Assembly: GCF_013423955.1 (NCBI RefSeq)
Contig: NZ_JACCKX010000001.1
Span: 2,356,001 to 2,420,000 of the forward strand
Source: Ottowia beijingensis
Lineage (GTDB): Bacteria > Pseudomonadota > Gammaproteobacteria > Burkholderiales > Burkholderiaceae_C
Reading direction: 5' to 3'
DNA: 64,000 nt
Shown: in pieces, positions 17,051-27,599 of the stretch
Layout of the letters: the number at the start of each line of letters is the position of its first letter
Numbering within the stretch: position 1 is the stretch's first letter
The notes under the pieces: model-generated
Seen by the model: the letters and a program-made list of their open reading frames with translations, nothing else
Database searches by the model: none
Told to the model about the DNA's origin: nothing
Program-made: the position numbers and the translations under genes

Positions 17051-17882
17051 ATGAGCTCGACCACCCCCATCCCGCCGCCGCCCGCCAACCCGCGCTGTTC
17101 ATCCCCCATGGCGCCGGCCCGTGTTTCTTCATGGACTGGAACCCGAAGGACGCGTGGGACCGCACCGCCGCCTTCCTGCGCGGCATTCCGGCCAGCCTGC
17201 CGGCGGCGCCGAAGGCGATTCTGTTGATATCGGGCCACTGGCTGGCGCCGCGGGCCACGCTGGGCGCGACCGAGCGGCCAGGCCTGATCTACGACTACGG
17301 AGGCTTTCCGCCGCACACTTACGAGCTGGCGTACCCGGCGCCCGGCGCGCCCGCCGTAGCGGCGCGCGTGCGGCAGCTGTTGACGGCCGCCGGCCTGCCC
17401 GTGGCGCAGGACGACGCGCGCGGCTGGGACCACGGCGTGTTCATCCCGCTGAAGGTGGCTTTCCCCGACGCCGACGTGCCGGTGCTGCAGCTGTCGCTGC
17501 TGCAAAGCTGGATGCGGCCGCGCACGTCGAACTCGGCCGCGCGCTGGCGCCGTTGCGCGATGAAGGCGTGCTGATCGTCGGCAGCGGCATGAGCTACCAC
17601 AACATGCGCGGCTACGGCGATGCGCGCTCGACGCCGGTGGCCGCCGCCTTCGACCGCTGGCTGGGCGAGACGGTCGCGCTGCCGCCCGACGAACGCAACG
17701 CGCGCCTGGCCGCGTGGGACACCGCCGCCGGCCCCGCCGGCCGCCTGAGCCACCCGCCGCGCGCCGAAGAGCACCTGCTGCCGCTGCACGTGGTGGCCGG
17801 CGCGGCGGGCGAGGGGCGGGGCGCCAAGGTGTTCACCGACCGCGTGATGGCGGTCGACATCTCGGCCTTCCGCTTCGATTGA
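17051..17882 (+). CDS. DODA-type (class III, LigB-like) extradiol dioxygenase (two apparent frameshifts)
   Basis: About 277 residues. NPALFIPHGAGPCFFMDWNP carries the first metal-ligand His; LLISGHW supplies the second; GWDHGVFIPLKVAFPDADVP and GSGMSYHNMRGYG carry further active-site His residues; the protein ends EEHLLPLHVVAGAAG and AVDISAFRFD, as in YgiD/DODA enzymes. These use Fe(II) or Zn(II) to open catecholic rings. Single bases are missing near 17090 and 17515. The start ATG at 17051 is inferred from the homology, because the N-terminal 20 residues lie in a different frame from the rest. Confidence 0.83.
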
Positions 17883-17949
17883 AAATTTATGCCAAACTGG
17901 CCTGCAGCGCCCGACAGATAAGCGCAAAAAGCTATTGAAACAGGAGTAT
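17883..17949. repeat. Family A small repeat
   Basis: TATGCCAAACTGGCCTGCAG, CGCCCGACAGATAAGCGC and AAAAAGCTATTGAAA. Its right end, CAGGAGTATC, supplies the ribosome-binding site of the aldo/keto reductase gene that begins five bases later. Confidence 0.75.
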
Positions 17950-17954
17950 CTTGC

Positions 17955-18925
17955 ATGCACCCCACCGCCCCCGCACGATCGGCCAGACCGGCATCACCCT
18001 GTCGCCGCTCGTCTTCGGCGGCAACGTGTTCGGCTGGACGTCCGACAAGGCGGCCTCGCTCGCCATGCTCGACCGCCTGCTCGACGCCGGCCTGACCAGC
18101 ATCGACACGGCCGACGTGTATTCGCGCTGGGTGCCGGGCAACCAGGGCGGCGAGTCGGAGACGATCCTCGGCGAGTGGATGCAGTCGCGCGGCGCGCGTG
18201 ATCGCATCCAGCTCATCACCAAGGTCGGGCTGGACATGGGCGAGGCCGGCCAGGGCCTGTCGGCCGCGCACATCGAGCGCGCGGTGGAGGCCTCTTTGAA
18301 GCGCCTGCGCACCGACCGCATCGACGTCTACTTCTCGCACCGCTTCGACGACGGTGTGCCGCAGGCCGAGACGCTGGGCGCCTACGACCGGCTGGTGCGC
18401 GCCGGCAAGGTGCGCGCCATCGGCGCCAGCAACTTCACCGCGGCACAGGTGCGCGCCGCGCTGGACGTGGCCGCCGCGCAGGGCCTGCCGCGCTATGCCG
18501 TGCTGCAGCCCGAATACAACCTGCACGACCGCGCCGGCTTCGACGGCCCGCTGCGCGATCTGGCGCTGGCCGAGGGGCTGGCCGTGATCTGCTACTACAG
18601 CCTGGCCAGCGGTTTCTTGACCGGCAAGTACCGCAGCGCGGCCGATCTGGCGCAAAGCCCGCGCGGCGCCGGCATCGGCCAGAAGTACCTGAACCCGCGC
18701 GGCCTGCGCATTCTGGCCGCGCTGGACGCCGTGGCCGCGCGCCACGCCGCGCAGCCGGGCGAGGTGGCGCTGGCCTGGCTGATGGCGCGGCCGGGCGTGA
18801 CGGCGCCCATCGCCAGCGCGTCGAACGTGGCGCAGGTGGAGGGCCTGGTGCGCGCCACGCAACTGCGGCTGTCGGCCGACGATGTGGAAGCGCTCGACGC
18901 CGCCAGCGCGCCGGAGGCGGCATGA
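17955..18925 (+). CDS. Aldo/keto reductase (one apparent frameshift near the start)
   Basis: About 323 residues of the NADPH-dependent AKR barrel. The catalytic tetrad is visible: Asp in SIDTADVYS with the Tyr two residues on, Lys in LITKVGLD, and His in VYFSHRFDD. NADP-binding segments near the C-terminus (TAPIASASNVAQVEGL) are present. Reduces aldehydes or ketones; the substrate is unknown. The ATG at 17955 has AGGAG upstream; one C is missing around 17975 (GCCCCCG for GCCCCCCG), which otherwise separates the start from the domain. The stop overlaps the DUF2218 start (ATGA). Confidence 0.87.
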
Positions 18926-19224
18926 GCAGCGCCGCCCTGACCTCCACCGCCACCATCGCCACCGCCGAGCCTGCGCGCATCATCCTGCGGCTGTGCAAGC
19001 ACTGGGGCCACAAGTGGCCGGTGCAGTACGACGAGCAGCACGGCCGCATCGAGCTGCCCATGGGCACGGTGCACCTGCAGGCCGGCGAAGGGCGGCTGAC
19101 CGCCCGGCTCGACGCCGCGCCCGACGCCGATCTGGACCGCTTCGAGCAGGTGGTGGCCGAGCACGCGCAGCGCATGGCGCGCGGCGAAACCTACGTGTGG
19201 GACTGGCGGCGCCAGGCGGCGTGA
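18922..19224 (+). CDS. DUF2218-family protein
   Basis: 100 residues, cytosolic, with the features of DUF2218: ARIILRLCKHWGHKWPVQYD at the start, then GTVHLQAGEGRLTARLDA and a closing YVWDWRR. Such proteins are small, alpha-beta, and often sit next to siderophore or iron-transport genes or in short operons; the function is unknown. Here the ATGA overlap with the aldo/keto reductase implies co-translation. Confidence 0.8.
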   Translation: MSSAALTSTATIATAEPARIILRLCKHWGHKWPVQYDEQHGRIELPMGTVHLQAGEGRLTARLDAAPDADLDRFEQVVAEHAQRMARGETYVWDWRRQAA

Positions 19225-19267
19225 GCCATGGGGTGAGGCTGCGGCGTGGGTGATGCTGCCATTTTGA

Positions 19268-19330
19268 CGGGGAGTATTATCATTTCGCGCTTATTGCACG
19301 GGCGCTGATGGCTTGCATATAGGGAGTATG
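19268..19330. repeat. Family A repeat, GGAGTAT-ended variant
   Basis: GGGGAGTATTATCATTTC, CGCGCTTATTGCACGGGCGC and CATATAGGGAGTATG. Both ends carry GGAGTAT, as in the copies at 3931 and 38358. The 315-base gap between DUF2218 and the YiaA-like gene holds this repeat and, further right, no other feature I can support. Confidence 0.7.
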
Positions 19331-19539
19331 CAACTGCCGTGCCCGGACTGAGGGGCCGCGAAGCCGCCTCTGCGCCGCCGCCGCGCGGTCGCCCTCCTAT
19401 GCGCGCAGCAGCGGCGAAAAAGTATCGTCATCAGATACCGTTGGGGTGTGAAAGTGCCACCGGCACGCATTTCTCGCTGCTTTTCAGCGTGCCGCGCCCA
19501 CACTCCGGTTCCATGTTCAACCCCACTCATGGAACCCAC

Positions 19540-20025
19540 ATGCAAACCCCCATCCGTCGCGACTCCAAGCCCTGGCAACTGCAAGTCTGGGCGTCGTTCG
19601 GCATCGCCCTCACGCTGTGCGCCATCGGCCTGGCCTGGCTGCCGGGGCAGGACCTGGACCGCGCCTTCATGTTCATGGGCTACCTGTTCTGCCTGAGCAC
19701 CGCCTTCGTGCTGTCGAAGTTCGTGCGTGACGGCGAGATGGCGCGCGACGCCGGCACGCGCCGCGTGGCCGACACGCCCATGTTCAAGCTGGTGGTGTGG
19801 GGCGGCTTCGGCTTCGCCATGGCGCTCACCGCCTGGGGCCTGCTGCGCATGGACATCAACGAGACCTACAAGGTCTTTCTGGGCGTGAGCTGGCTGTACC
19901 TGATCACCTGCGCCTTCACGCTGGCCAAGATGCTGCGTGACCGGCAGGAAGCCGATCTGCTGGAAGCCGAATACCGCGGCCGCCGGGCAGCGCGCGCTGA
20001 AGCCGCCCAGGACGCCGCCGCCTGA
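19540..20025 (+). CDS. YiaA/YiaB-family inner-membrane protein
   Basis: 161 residues with four hydrophobic segments arranged as two similar pairs: WASFGIALTLCAIGLAWL, AFMFMGYLFCLSTAFVLSKF, then WGGFGFAMALTAWGLLRM and VFLGVSWLYLITCAFTLAKM. This duplicated two-helix unit is the YiaA/YiaB domain. Each pair is followed by a charged KxxRD segment (KFVRDGE, KMLRDRQE), probably cytosolic. The function is unknown. An in-frame ATG at 19513 is an alternative start nine residues longer. Confidence 0.85.
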   Translation: MQTPIRRDSKPWQLQVWASFGIALTLCAIGLAWLPGQDLDRAFMFMGYLFCLSTAFVLSKFVRDGEMARDAGTRRVADTPMFKLVVWGGFGFAMALTAWGLLRMDINETYKVFLGVSWLYLITCAFTLAKMLRDRQEADLLEAEYRGRRAARAEAAQDAAA

Positions 20026-20034
20026 CACCCACCC

Positions 20035-20112
20035 TGTGGGAGCGGGCTTGCCCGCGATGGGGCGTGGCCGGAGTGCGATGCGCCGCCATAGCGGGCAAGC
20101 CCGCTCCCACAT
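20035..20112. repeat. REP-like inverted repeat (copy 5)
   Basis: Arms GTGGGAGCGGGCTTGCCC (20036) and GCGGGCAAGCCCGCTCCCAC (ending 20110) directly follow the YiaA-like gene, where the folded RNA could mark or protect the transcript end. Confidence 0.9.
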
Positions 20113-20119
20113 GTCCCTT

Positions 20120-20170
20120 CGCGCTCTAGCGCTCACCCATTGGGCGCTGGCAGCTACTCATTCAGGAGCA
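20120..20170. repeat. Family A small repeat
   Basis: CGCTCTAGCGCTCACCCATT followed by GGGCGCTGGCAGCTACTCAT; the right end (TTCAGGAGC) provides the ribosome-binding site of the next gene. Confidence 0.65.
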
Positions 20171-20174
20171 AATC

Positions 20175-20651
20175 ATGTCTCAAGATAACGTGATGCAACA
20201 TCTGCGCCGCGCCACCGCCGCCGTGCTGTGCGCCAGCGCCCTGCTGCTGGCATCCACCCAGGCCGCCCAGGCACAGAGCGAAGTCTCGGTCGGCCTGTCG
20301 ATGCTGCCGGTGGCCTCGGTCGTCGGCGCCGCGTCGGTCGCCGGCGCGGCGGCCAGCACGGTGGTCGCCATCCCGGTGGCACTGGCCGTCAGCGGCGCGG
20401 TGCTGACGGTGAAGGCCATCGAAGTGTCGGCGCGCGGCACCGTCATCGTGCTGGAGCGCGCCAGCGACGCGGCCACGGCCAGCGTGGAACTGGGCGCGGC
20501 GGCGGCCGGCGGCGTGGCGCTGAGCGTGGGTGCCAGCGTGGTCACCACGGTGATCGCCAGCGGCGTCATCCTGTCGGCCGCGGGCGAGGTGCTGTGCTTC
20601 ATCCCCAACGCCATCGGCCGGGCGCTGCTCTACAACGAGCGGATTCTTTGA
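20175..20651 (+). CDS. Exported hydrophobic glycine/alanine-rich protein, unknown
   Basis: 158 residues. A signal peptide ends near QAAQAQS (about 34). The rest is strikingly rich in Ala, Val, Gly and Ser, with long hydrophobic stretches (VVGAASVAGAAASTVVAIPV, GGVALSVGASVVTTVIASGV) that could be membrane hairpins or glycine-zipper helices, and one segment RGTVIVLERASDAATASVEL that is more polar. I recognise no family. AGGAGC precedes the ATG. It is 10 bases upstream of a DUF2145 gene, and the pair probably forms an operon of envelope proteins. Confidence 0.65.
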   Translation: MSQDNVMQHLRRATAAVLCASALLLASTQAAQAQSEVSVGLSMLPVASVVGAASVAGAAASTVVAIPVALAVSGAVLTVKAIEVSARGTVIVLERASDAATASVELGAAAAGGVALSVGASVVTTVIASGVILSAAGEVLCFIPNAIGRALLYNERIL

Positions 20652-20661
20652 GGTGTCGATC

Positions 20662-21464
20662 ATGAAACTGCGATTCGCTACGTTATTGATAGCTGCCGGC
20701 GCCCTGCTGCTGGGCGCCACGGCCGCACAGGCCGGTCGCCGCTGCGAGGCCGCCAAGCCCACGCCGCAGGTCATCGAGCGCGGCCTGAACCTGGCGCAAC
20801 GCACTGCCGCCGCGCTGGACGCCGCGCACGCCCGCGACGGCACGCGCGTGGTGCTGCTGGCGCGCGCCGGGCAGGACCTGACCCGGTACAGCCAGCACTG
20901 GTCGCACGTGGCCTGGGCCTACCGCACGCCCGAGGGGCCGTGGCGCGTGGTGCACAAGCTCAACGAATGCGGCACAGACCAGTCCATCATCACGCGCCAG
21001 GGCCTGGGCGAGTTCTTCCTGGACGACCTGTGGCGCTACGAAGCCGCCTGGGTGGCGCCTTCGCCCGAGTTGCAGGGCGCGCTGTGGCCGCTGCTGCAGG
21101 ACAACCGCCGCGCCGGCACGCTGCACCAGCGGCGCTACAGCATGGTCAGCTACGCCTGGGGCACGCGCTACCAGCAGAGCAACCAGTGGGCCATCGAGAC
21201 GCTGGCGCTGGCGGCCGAGCCGCACGCGCTGCGGCGCGAGCAGGCGCAGGCCTGGCTGCGGCTGAAGGACTATCGCCCCACCACGCTGCGCATCGGCGCG
21301 CTCACGCGCCTGGGCGGGCGCATGACGGCGGGCAACGTGGCTTTCGACGACCACCCGCCGACGCAGCGCTTTGCCGACCGCATCGAGACGGTGACGGCCG
21401 ATTCGGTGCTCGACTGGCTGCAGCGCGCGCCGCTGGGCGGCGGGTGCAGCGGCTGGGCGGGTGA
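20662..21464 (+). CDS. DUF2145-family exported protein (one apparent frameshift at the end)
   Basis: About 267 residues with a signal peptide (cleavage near AAQAG, about residue 26). Conserved DUF2145 text: QRTAAALDAAHARDGTRVVL, LTRYSQHWSHVAWAYRT, HKLNECGTDQS and FFLDDLWRYEAAWVAP. A Cys, His and Asn-containing arrangement recalls papain-like lipoprotein hydrolases, but that is a guess. As given the frame would run 140 residues past this point into the region antisense to the mscS gene; adding one G in the run at about 21441 gives the ending GGVQRLGG with a stop at 21464. A GTG at 20653 is an alternative start. Confidence 0.8.
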
Positions 21465-21477
21465 TGGGGGTTGGCTT

Positions 21478-21546
21478 ATTTGCTATGTTAAAAATAGCTT
21501 CTGGCGCTTGCTGGACGGGCGCTTGAGGGCGATTTGGCTCTTAAGC
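21478..21546. repeat. Family A small repeat
   Basis: ATTTGCTATGTTAAAAATAG, CTTCTGGCGCTTGCTGGACG and GGCGCTTGAGGGCGATTTGG. It lies exactly between the convergent DUF2145 and mscS genes. Confidence 0.75.
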
Positions 21547-22989
21547 TCAACCCGGCTTGCCGCCCGGTGCCTGCAACATGTCCTCGCTGGCCTTGCGCGC
21601 GCGTTCCTCGGCAATCTGGTCGTCCAGCTCGGTCTCGGGCGACACATCGCCCTGGTCACGCGCGACGGCGCGCGGGTCCACGCTGGTGATGGGCGGCGTC
21701 TGGGCCGGTGCGGTATCGGCGTGCGCGGCGGGCTGCACCAGTTGCACGCGGTAGGTGGGCTCGGGCAGGTCCATGCCGGCGTCTTCCAGTGCCTTCTTCA
21801 CCAGGCGGATGGCCTCGCTGCGGGCCTTGAAGAAGCCGGTCTCGCGCTGGTTGACCCAGGCGTAGTAGCTGATGGTGACCGATGAATCGCCCACCAGATC
21901 GACGGTGGCGCTGGGCGCCGGGTCGTCCAGCACGCCCTGCATGGCGGCCAGCGTGGCCACGCCCAGGTCCTGCGCGCGCTGCAGGTCCTCGCCATAGCTC
22001 ACGCCCAGCGTGAAGCTGAAGCGCCGCCTGGGATTGTGGGTGAAGTTGAGCAGCACCGCCTTGAACACCGTGGCGTTGGGCAGGCGCAGCTCGTTGCCGT
22101 CCATCGTCATCAGCACCGTGTTGCGGGTCGACAGCGACACCACGCGCCCCTCGTGGCTGTCGACGCGCACATGGTCGCCCGGCTCGAACGGGCGCTTGAG
22201 GCTGAGCAGGATGCCCGAGAGGTAGTTCTCGGCCATGTCGCGGAAGGCAAAGCCCAGCACGATGCCCACCACGCCCGCCGAGCCCAGCACGGCGGTGACC
22301 AGCGCAGTGGCGCCCAGCAGATCGAGCGCGATCAGGATGCCGACGATCAGGAACGCCGCGCGCACGCCGCGCCGGATGACGGTACCCAGGAACGGGTTGC
22401 GGCTGTCGAGCCGCACGATGTGCAGGTGCCGGGCCAGCCAGCCGCCCAGCCAGCGCATCACCATCACCACGACGATGGCGGTGATCAGCAGCGGGATGGC
22501 GGCCACGGCGCGGGCGGCGCGGTCCTTCAGCAGCTCCCAGGTCTCGTGCAGGCGGGCGCCGAAGTCGGCCGCCAGGGTGAGCTGGTTCTCGACCGCCACC
22601 ACGCCGTCGACGGCGGCCACCACCTTGGTGGCGAGCTGGCGCGCCTCGTTGTCGGGCACGCTGCCGTGCAGCGTGGCCACGCCGGCCTGCACCGCCGGCG
22701 TGATGGCGCGGAAGGTGACGTTGCGCGACAGGCGCGCGGTCACCTCGGCCAGGATGCGCTCGTCGTCCTGCTGCGTTGCGCGCGCGGCCTGTTGCACCAG
22801 TTTGGGGTTGGCGGCGGCCGGCGCCTCGGACGCGGTGGAGGCGGCGGCGCGCGCCTTGAGCGCGCCCAGCAGCGCGGCGGGCTCTTGCGCGCGGGCCGGC
22901 GCGGCCCCCATCAAGGCGGCCAGCAGCAGGGCGAACAGCGTGGCCAGGCGGCTTGGGCCAGACGAAAAACGGAAGGCTGAAAAAGGCAT
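21547..22989 (-). CDS. MscS-family mechanosensitive ion channel with N-terminal BON domain
   Basis: 480 residues. Signal peptide (1 to about 35, PARAQ), then a periplasmic BON domain (about 80-135, ARLSRNVTFRAITPAVQAGV...LHGSVPDNEARQLA), about three membrane helices (from 165), the pore-lining helix GSAGVVGIVLGFAFRDMAEN, and the MscS beta domain (LKRPFEPGDHVRV, GNELRLPNATVFKAVLLNFT). The C-terminal tail (residues about 440-480) is acidic and probably disordered. The channel would gate on membrane tension; the BON domain may bind the outer membrane or lipid. Start MPFSAF at 22989; an upstream Met adds six residues. Confidence 0.9.
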   Translation of the reverse strand: MPFSAFRFSSGPSRLATLFALLLAALMGAAPARAQEPAALLGALKARAAASTASEAPAAANPKLVQQAARATQQDDERILAEVTARLSRNVTFRAITPAVQAGVATLHGSVPDNEARQLATKVVAAVDGVVAVENQLTLAADFGARLHETWELLKDRAARAVAAIPLLITAIVVVMVMRWLGGWLARHLHIVRLDSRNPFLGTVIRRGVRAAFLIVGILIALDLLGATALVTAVLGSAGVVGIVLGFAFRDMAENYLSGILLSLKRPFEPGDHVRVDSHEGRVVSLSTRNTVLMTMDGNELRLPNATVFKAVLLNFTHNPRRRFSFTLGVSYGEDLQRAQDLGVATLAAMQGVLDDPAPSATVDLVGDSSVTISYYAWVNQRETGFFKARSEAIRLVKKALEDAGMDLPEPTYRVQLVQPAAHADTAPAQTPPITSVDPRAVARDQGDVSPETELDDQIAEERARKASEDMLQAPGGKPG

Positions 22990-23060
22990 CGCGCGATCAT
23001 GCCGCAAGCTGTGGCCAGCGCACGTGGGACGGCGTCGCGTGACAGGCGCCAGAAGCTCAA

Positions 23061-23166
23061 TGGCCGAAGGCCGCGGAGCAGGCCATGCGAGGGCACCCGT
23101 GGCCGGACCTGCGCCGGCCAGTGGGTGCGTCCCCTTTCAGGGGAAGCCGCGTCAGCGGCTCAGGGG
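23061..23166. repeat. Family C repeat (CCCCTGA-starting), right after dacB
   Basis: On the minus strand it reads CCCCTGAGCCGCTGACGCGG, then AAAGGGGACGCACCC, ACTGGCCGGCGCAGGTC, and CTCGCATGGCCTGCTCCGCG. The same order occurs at 38540 (same strand) and 51954 (plus strand). The leading CCCCTGA provides the probable stop codon of dacB. Confidence 0.8.
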
Positions 23167-24922
23167 TCATCCATTTTTGTACCCACTCGATGAAGCGGTC
23201 CATCGCCGGCACGGCGGCGGTGGCGCGTTCGCTGTTGACGACGATGGCCACGGCGATCATGCGGCCCGACTTGCCGCGCACATAGCCGGCCAGCGAACGC
23301 ACGCCGGTCAGCGTGCCGGTCTTCAGGAAGGCGTTGCGCTGCGCGGGCGAGCCCTTGAAGCGGTGGCTGAGCGTGCCGTCGGCACCCGCCACGGGCAGCG
23401 AGGCCAGGAATACCTTCTGCACCTTCGCGTCGTTCCACGCCGCCTGCAGCAGCTGCACCATGGTCAGCACGTTGCCGCGCTCGGTGTGCGCCAGGCCCGA
23501 GCCGTTGTCGATGTGCGGCGCGTCCTGGGCCAGCCCGTGCTTCTTGAGCCACTGGCCCATGCGCTGCCGGGCCAGCTGCAGCGTGGAGGTGGTGGGCGAG
23601 AAGCCCGGCGCGATGGACAGCAGCAGGTTGCGCGCCATCAGGTTGTTGCTGTCCTTGTTGATGGCGCGCACCAGCTCGGGCAGCGGGGCCGATTCCAGCG
23701 TGGCCCAGGGCTTGCCGGGGTAGGGGCTGGCGGGGTGCGGGCGCGCCGCGCGCCGCGCACCGTGGGGGCGGCGCCGTCGCGGTGGATCACGCGGTCGGTG
23801 AGTTGCCCGCCCGAGGCGGCCCAGGCGCCTGCCACCAGCGCCGCCGTCAGCGCGCGGCCGGGGCGGCCTCCATGGTCAGCGCGCTGGCGCAGCGCGGCGA
23901 CCACTGGCCGCTGATGACGACGCGGCCGACCGGGGCCACGGGGGTGGGTGGTGTGGCGGCCGGCTCGGGCATGCTGGCAGCGGCCTGCGGCACTGATGCG
24001 GCGCTGGCGCTGGCCTCGGCACTGGCCGGGCTGGAGGCCGCGACCGCGATGTAGGGCGATGGCGCGGGCGCTGGCGGCGGAGCGGGCTTGGCTGCCGGCT
24101 TCGAAAGATCAGGTGCCGGTGCCGGCTCGAACCGCGCCTGCGCCGTGCAGGCCCGCGCGCCGCCGAGCTGGTTGACGACCTCGATCTGCCCCAGCGGCGG
24201 ATCGAACGTGGCCGCCAGCGCGCCGCCATCGCCCGCGCGCAGCGCCACGCGGAAGCGGTTCTCATCCATCACGAAGGCATCGGGCCAGGCGTGGTGCGGG
24301 TTGCCGGCCTCGGGCACGGGGGTGTTGGCATGGTCCTTGTCGGCCAGGCGGAACAGGCTCTGGTCGAGCACGATGTGGCCCTGCACCTGCGTCAGCCCCT
24401 GCCTGTGCAGGCGCTTGAACCAGTCGGTGAGGCGCTTGCTGTCCAGCGTGGCATCGCCGCCGCCCACCAGCACCAGGTCGCCCGCCAGCTTGCCATCGAC
24501 CGGCGCGCCAGTGAGCCAGGCGCGCGTGCGCCAGCGGTAGTTGCGCGGCAGCGTCTGCAGGCTGGCCAGCGTGGTGATGACCTTGGTGGTGGAGGCCAGG
24601 GTGAAGGGCAGCTTCTCGTTGTGCGAGATCAGCAGCGGCGCGCCCGCGGCCAGCGGCTGGGCCAGCAGGGCGACTTCGGAATCCTTGATGCCGGCCTTCT
24701 GCAGCGCGGTCCACACCTCGGTGGCATCGGGGCGCGCACGGCCGGGGCGCTGGCCGGTGGCGTCGGCGCGATTGTGGCGGCACCGGCCGTCGACGGGGCG
24801 ATGGAGCGTTCACCCGCGGCGGGTGTGGGAGCCTGCGCCAGCGCGGGCGCGGCGGCCAGCAGCCAAGCCAATGCGGCACTGGCCCCTGCGGGCCACGCTG
24901 AAAACGACAGGCGTTTGCTCAT
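23160..24922 (-). CDS. dacB: D-alanyl-D-alanine carboxypeptidase/endopeptidase (PBP4 type; four apparent frameshifts)
   Basis: About 588 residues. Signal peptide ends near APALAQ (about 30). The three penicillin-binding motifs are visible: STTK in TLASTTKVITTLASL (catalytic Ser), SNN in KDSNNLMARN, and KTG in FLKTGTLTGVRSLAGY. Between the first two there is the long insertion typical of PBP4, here including a low-complexity Ala/Pro/Ser stretch. PBP4 trims peptide cross-links in the periplasm. Frames shift near 24735, 23870, 23740 and 23172, all by base loss. The end is uncertain: the corrected form stops at 23160 with WVQKMDDP, using the TGA of the repeat; uncorrected, the frame continues through the repeat to 23057. 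Confidence 0.85.
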
Positions 24923-24923
24923 G

Positions 24924-24978
24924 AATCAATAGCTGCTCACGCTTGCTGGACGGGCGCTGGATGCCAATCTGGCTTGTC
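24924..24978. repeat. Family A small repeat
   Basis: AATAGCTGCTCACGCTTGCT, GGACGGGCGCTGGATGCC and AATCTGGCTTG. It separates tgt from dacB, both on the minus strand. Confidence 0.75.
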
Positions 24979-25008
24979 ATCCATCAACGCGCCTGCGGCG
25001 CACCAGGA

Positions 25009-26180
<1,172 letters not shown>

Positions 26181-26189
26181 GGGCCGCTT

Positions 26190-27510
26190 TCAAGCGGCGG
26201 GCTTGTGGGCGATGACCAGAAAGCCCGGCAGCGGCTCGTCGTTTTCCATGCGCAGGGCCGGCAGGTGCTCGATCTTCACGTCGTCGAAGCCAGCCTCACG
26301 ACACAGGCGTTCGACGTGCGAGGCCTTGTGGGCGTAACGCTGGCTCTTGCGCAGCACCAGGTCCGGCTCGTCTTCTGCAGCCGCTTCGCAGGTGAAGATG
26401 AAGTGCCCACCGGCCTTGAGGATGCGATGGGCGTTGGGGATCACTGGCGTCAGGTCGCCGACGTAGACCAGGACGTCGAGGCAGGTGATGGCCTCGTAGT
26501 GGTCGGCAGGCGTGTCGCGCAAAGCATCCAGCACGTTGACGTTGTGAAAGCGTGCGTAGACGTTGTGCCGTGCCGCCTGTTCGATCATCTTTTCGGACAG
26601 GTCAACCCCGATGATGAAGCCGTTGATGGGGCCGAGATAAACGCCCAGCAGGCCCGTGCCGCAGCCCAGGTCCAGCAGGTTGAAACGGCGGTCGGGATGC
26701 AGTTCGTTCAGGATTTGCGCGGTTCGCTCGGGCACCTTGTACTTCAGGCCGCGTACCAAGTGCATGTCGAATCTGGATGCATAGTCATCGAACAGAGAGG
26801 ACACTACATCCCGCGGTTGCGTGGAAGGGGTTTGCCCGTGTGCCACCGCGTGAAAATACTGCGCATTCGCATCGTCTGGTTGCAGCGCCAGCAACTGGTC
26901 TGCTATGGCCTCCGCCGCAGCGTTGTCCTTTACGCCCATTGCGCAGGTCAAAGTGCCCCGCAAGGCCAGTATGTTCTGAGGCTGCGCACGCGTCACTTCC
27001 TCGAAGTGAGGTCGTGCTGACTCGTATTCTTTCTTGCGCGCGAGGCAATCGCCCAAGATCAAGTGATACTGCAAATCTTCGGGTTGCAGTTCCAGCCCCG
27101 TGCGCGCCCATTGGATGGCTTCGTCGGTGGCAGCCGCAATGTTGGCGACTGCCGCTGCACGCTGAATCACCATGATGTCACGAGGTGCCTGGGCGACAGC
27201 CTTGCGCGCGTGCTGCATGGCTTCCTCATTCTTGCCTTGCCGGGTCAGTGAAAGCGCCAGCTCAATAAGGGCTACAGGCCAATCAGGCGCCAGTGCCAGT
27301 GCGCGACGGGCGGCCATGGTTGCAGCTTCGAAGTTGCGTGCGACGGTCGCCAGGCGCATGCCCATCAAGGGACGCGCGCGTCTCTTGGTGCCGCGCGTTG
27401 GGCCTGATTCAATGACAGTGCCGCATCCTGCAACTTGCCTTCGCCAATGAGGCCCGGATGCGGGCCAACTCCGTAGTGAACGCGTCGTTGGGAATCTTGT
27501 AATTGGACAT
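26190..27510 (-). CDS. TPR-repeat protein with class I methyltransferase domain (two apparent frameshifts)
   Basis: About 440 residues. Residues 1 to about 200 form tetratricopeptide repeats (ALALAPDWPVALIELALSL, ARKAVAQAPRDIMVIQRAAA, GLELQPEDLQYHLILGDCLA). From about 225 there is an S-adenosylmethionine-dependent methyltransferase: YKVPERTAQILNEL, motif I LLDLGCGTGLLG, GVDLSEKMIEQA and the later ITCLDVLVYVGDL. The methylated partner is unknown; TPR fusions usually act on proteins. Bases are missing near 27440 and 27375. The start MSNYKIPNDAF at 27510 is the first one giving TPR sequence. The gene ends 9 bases from tgt. Confidence 0.82.
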
Positions 27511-27599
27511 AGAAGAGCGGAAGAACGTCTGGTCGGTGCCGACGATGAAGAAGCTGGCGCCACGGCAAGCAGGACTCGCAAGGTGCGCGGAACCCGGGA

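Noticed and set aside
21465-21885. Continuation of the DUF2145 frame past 21464.
   Set aside because: It runs through a family A repeat and then antisense to mscS, and one missing G restores a stop at the normal length.
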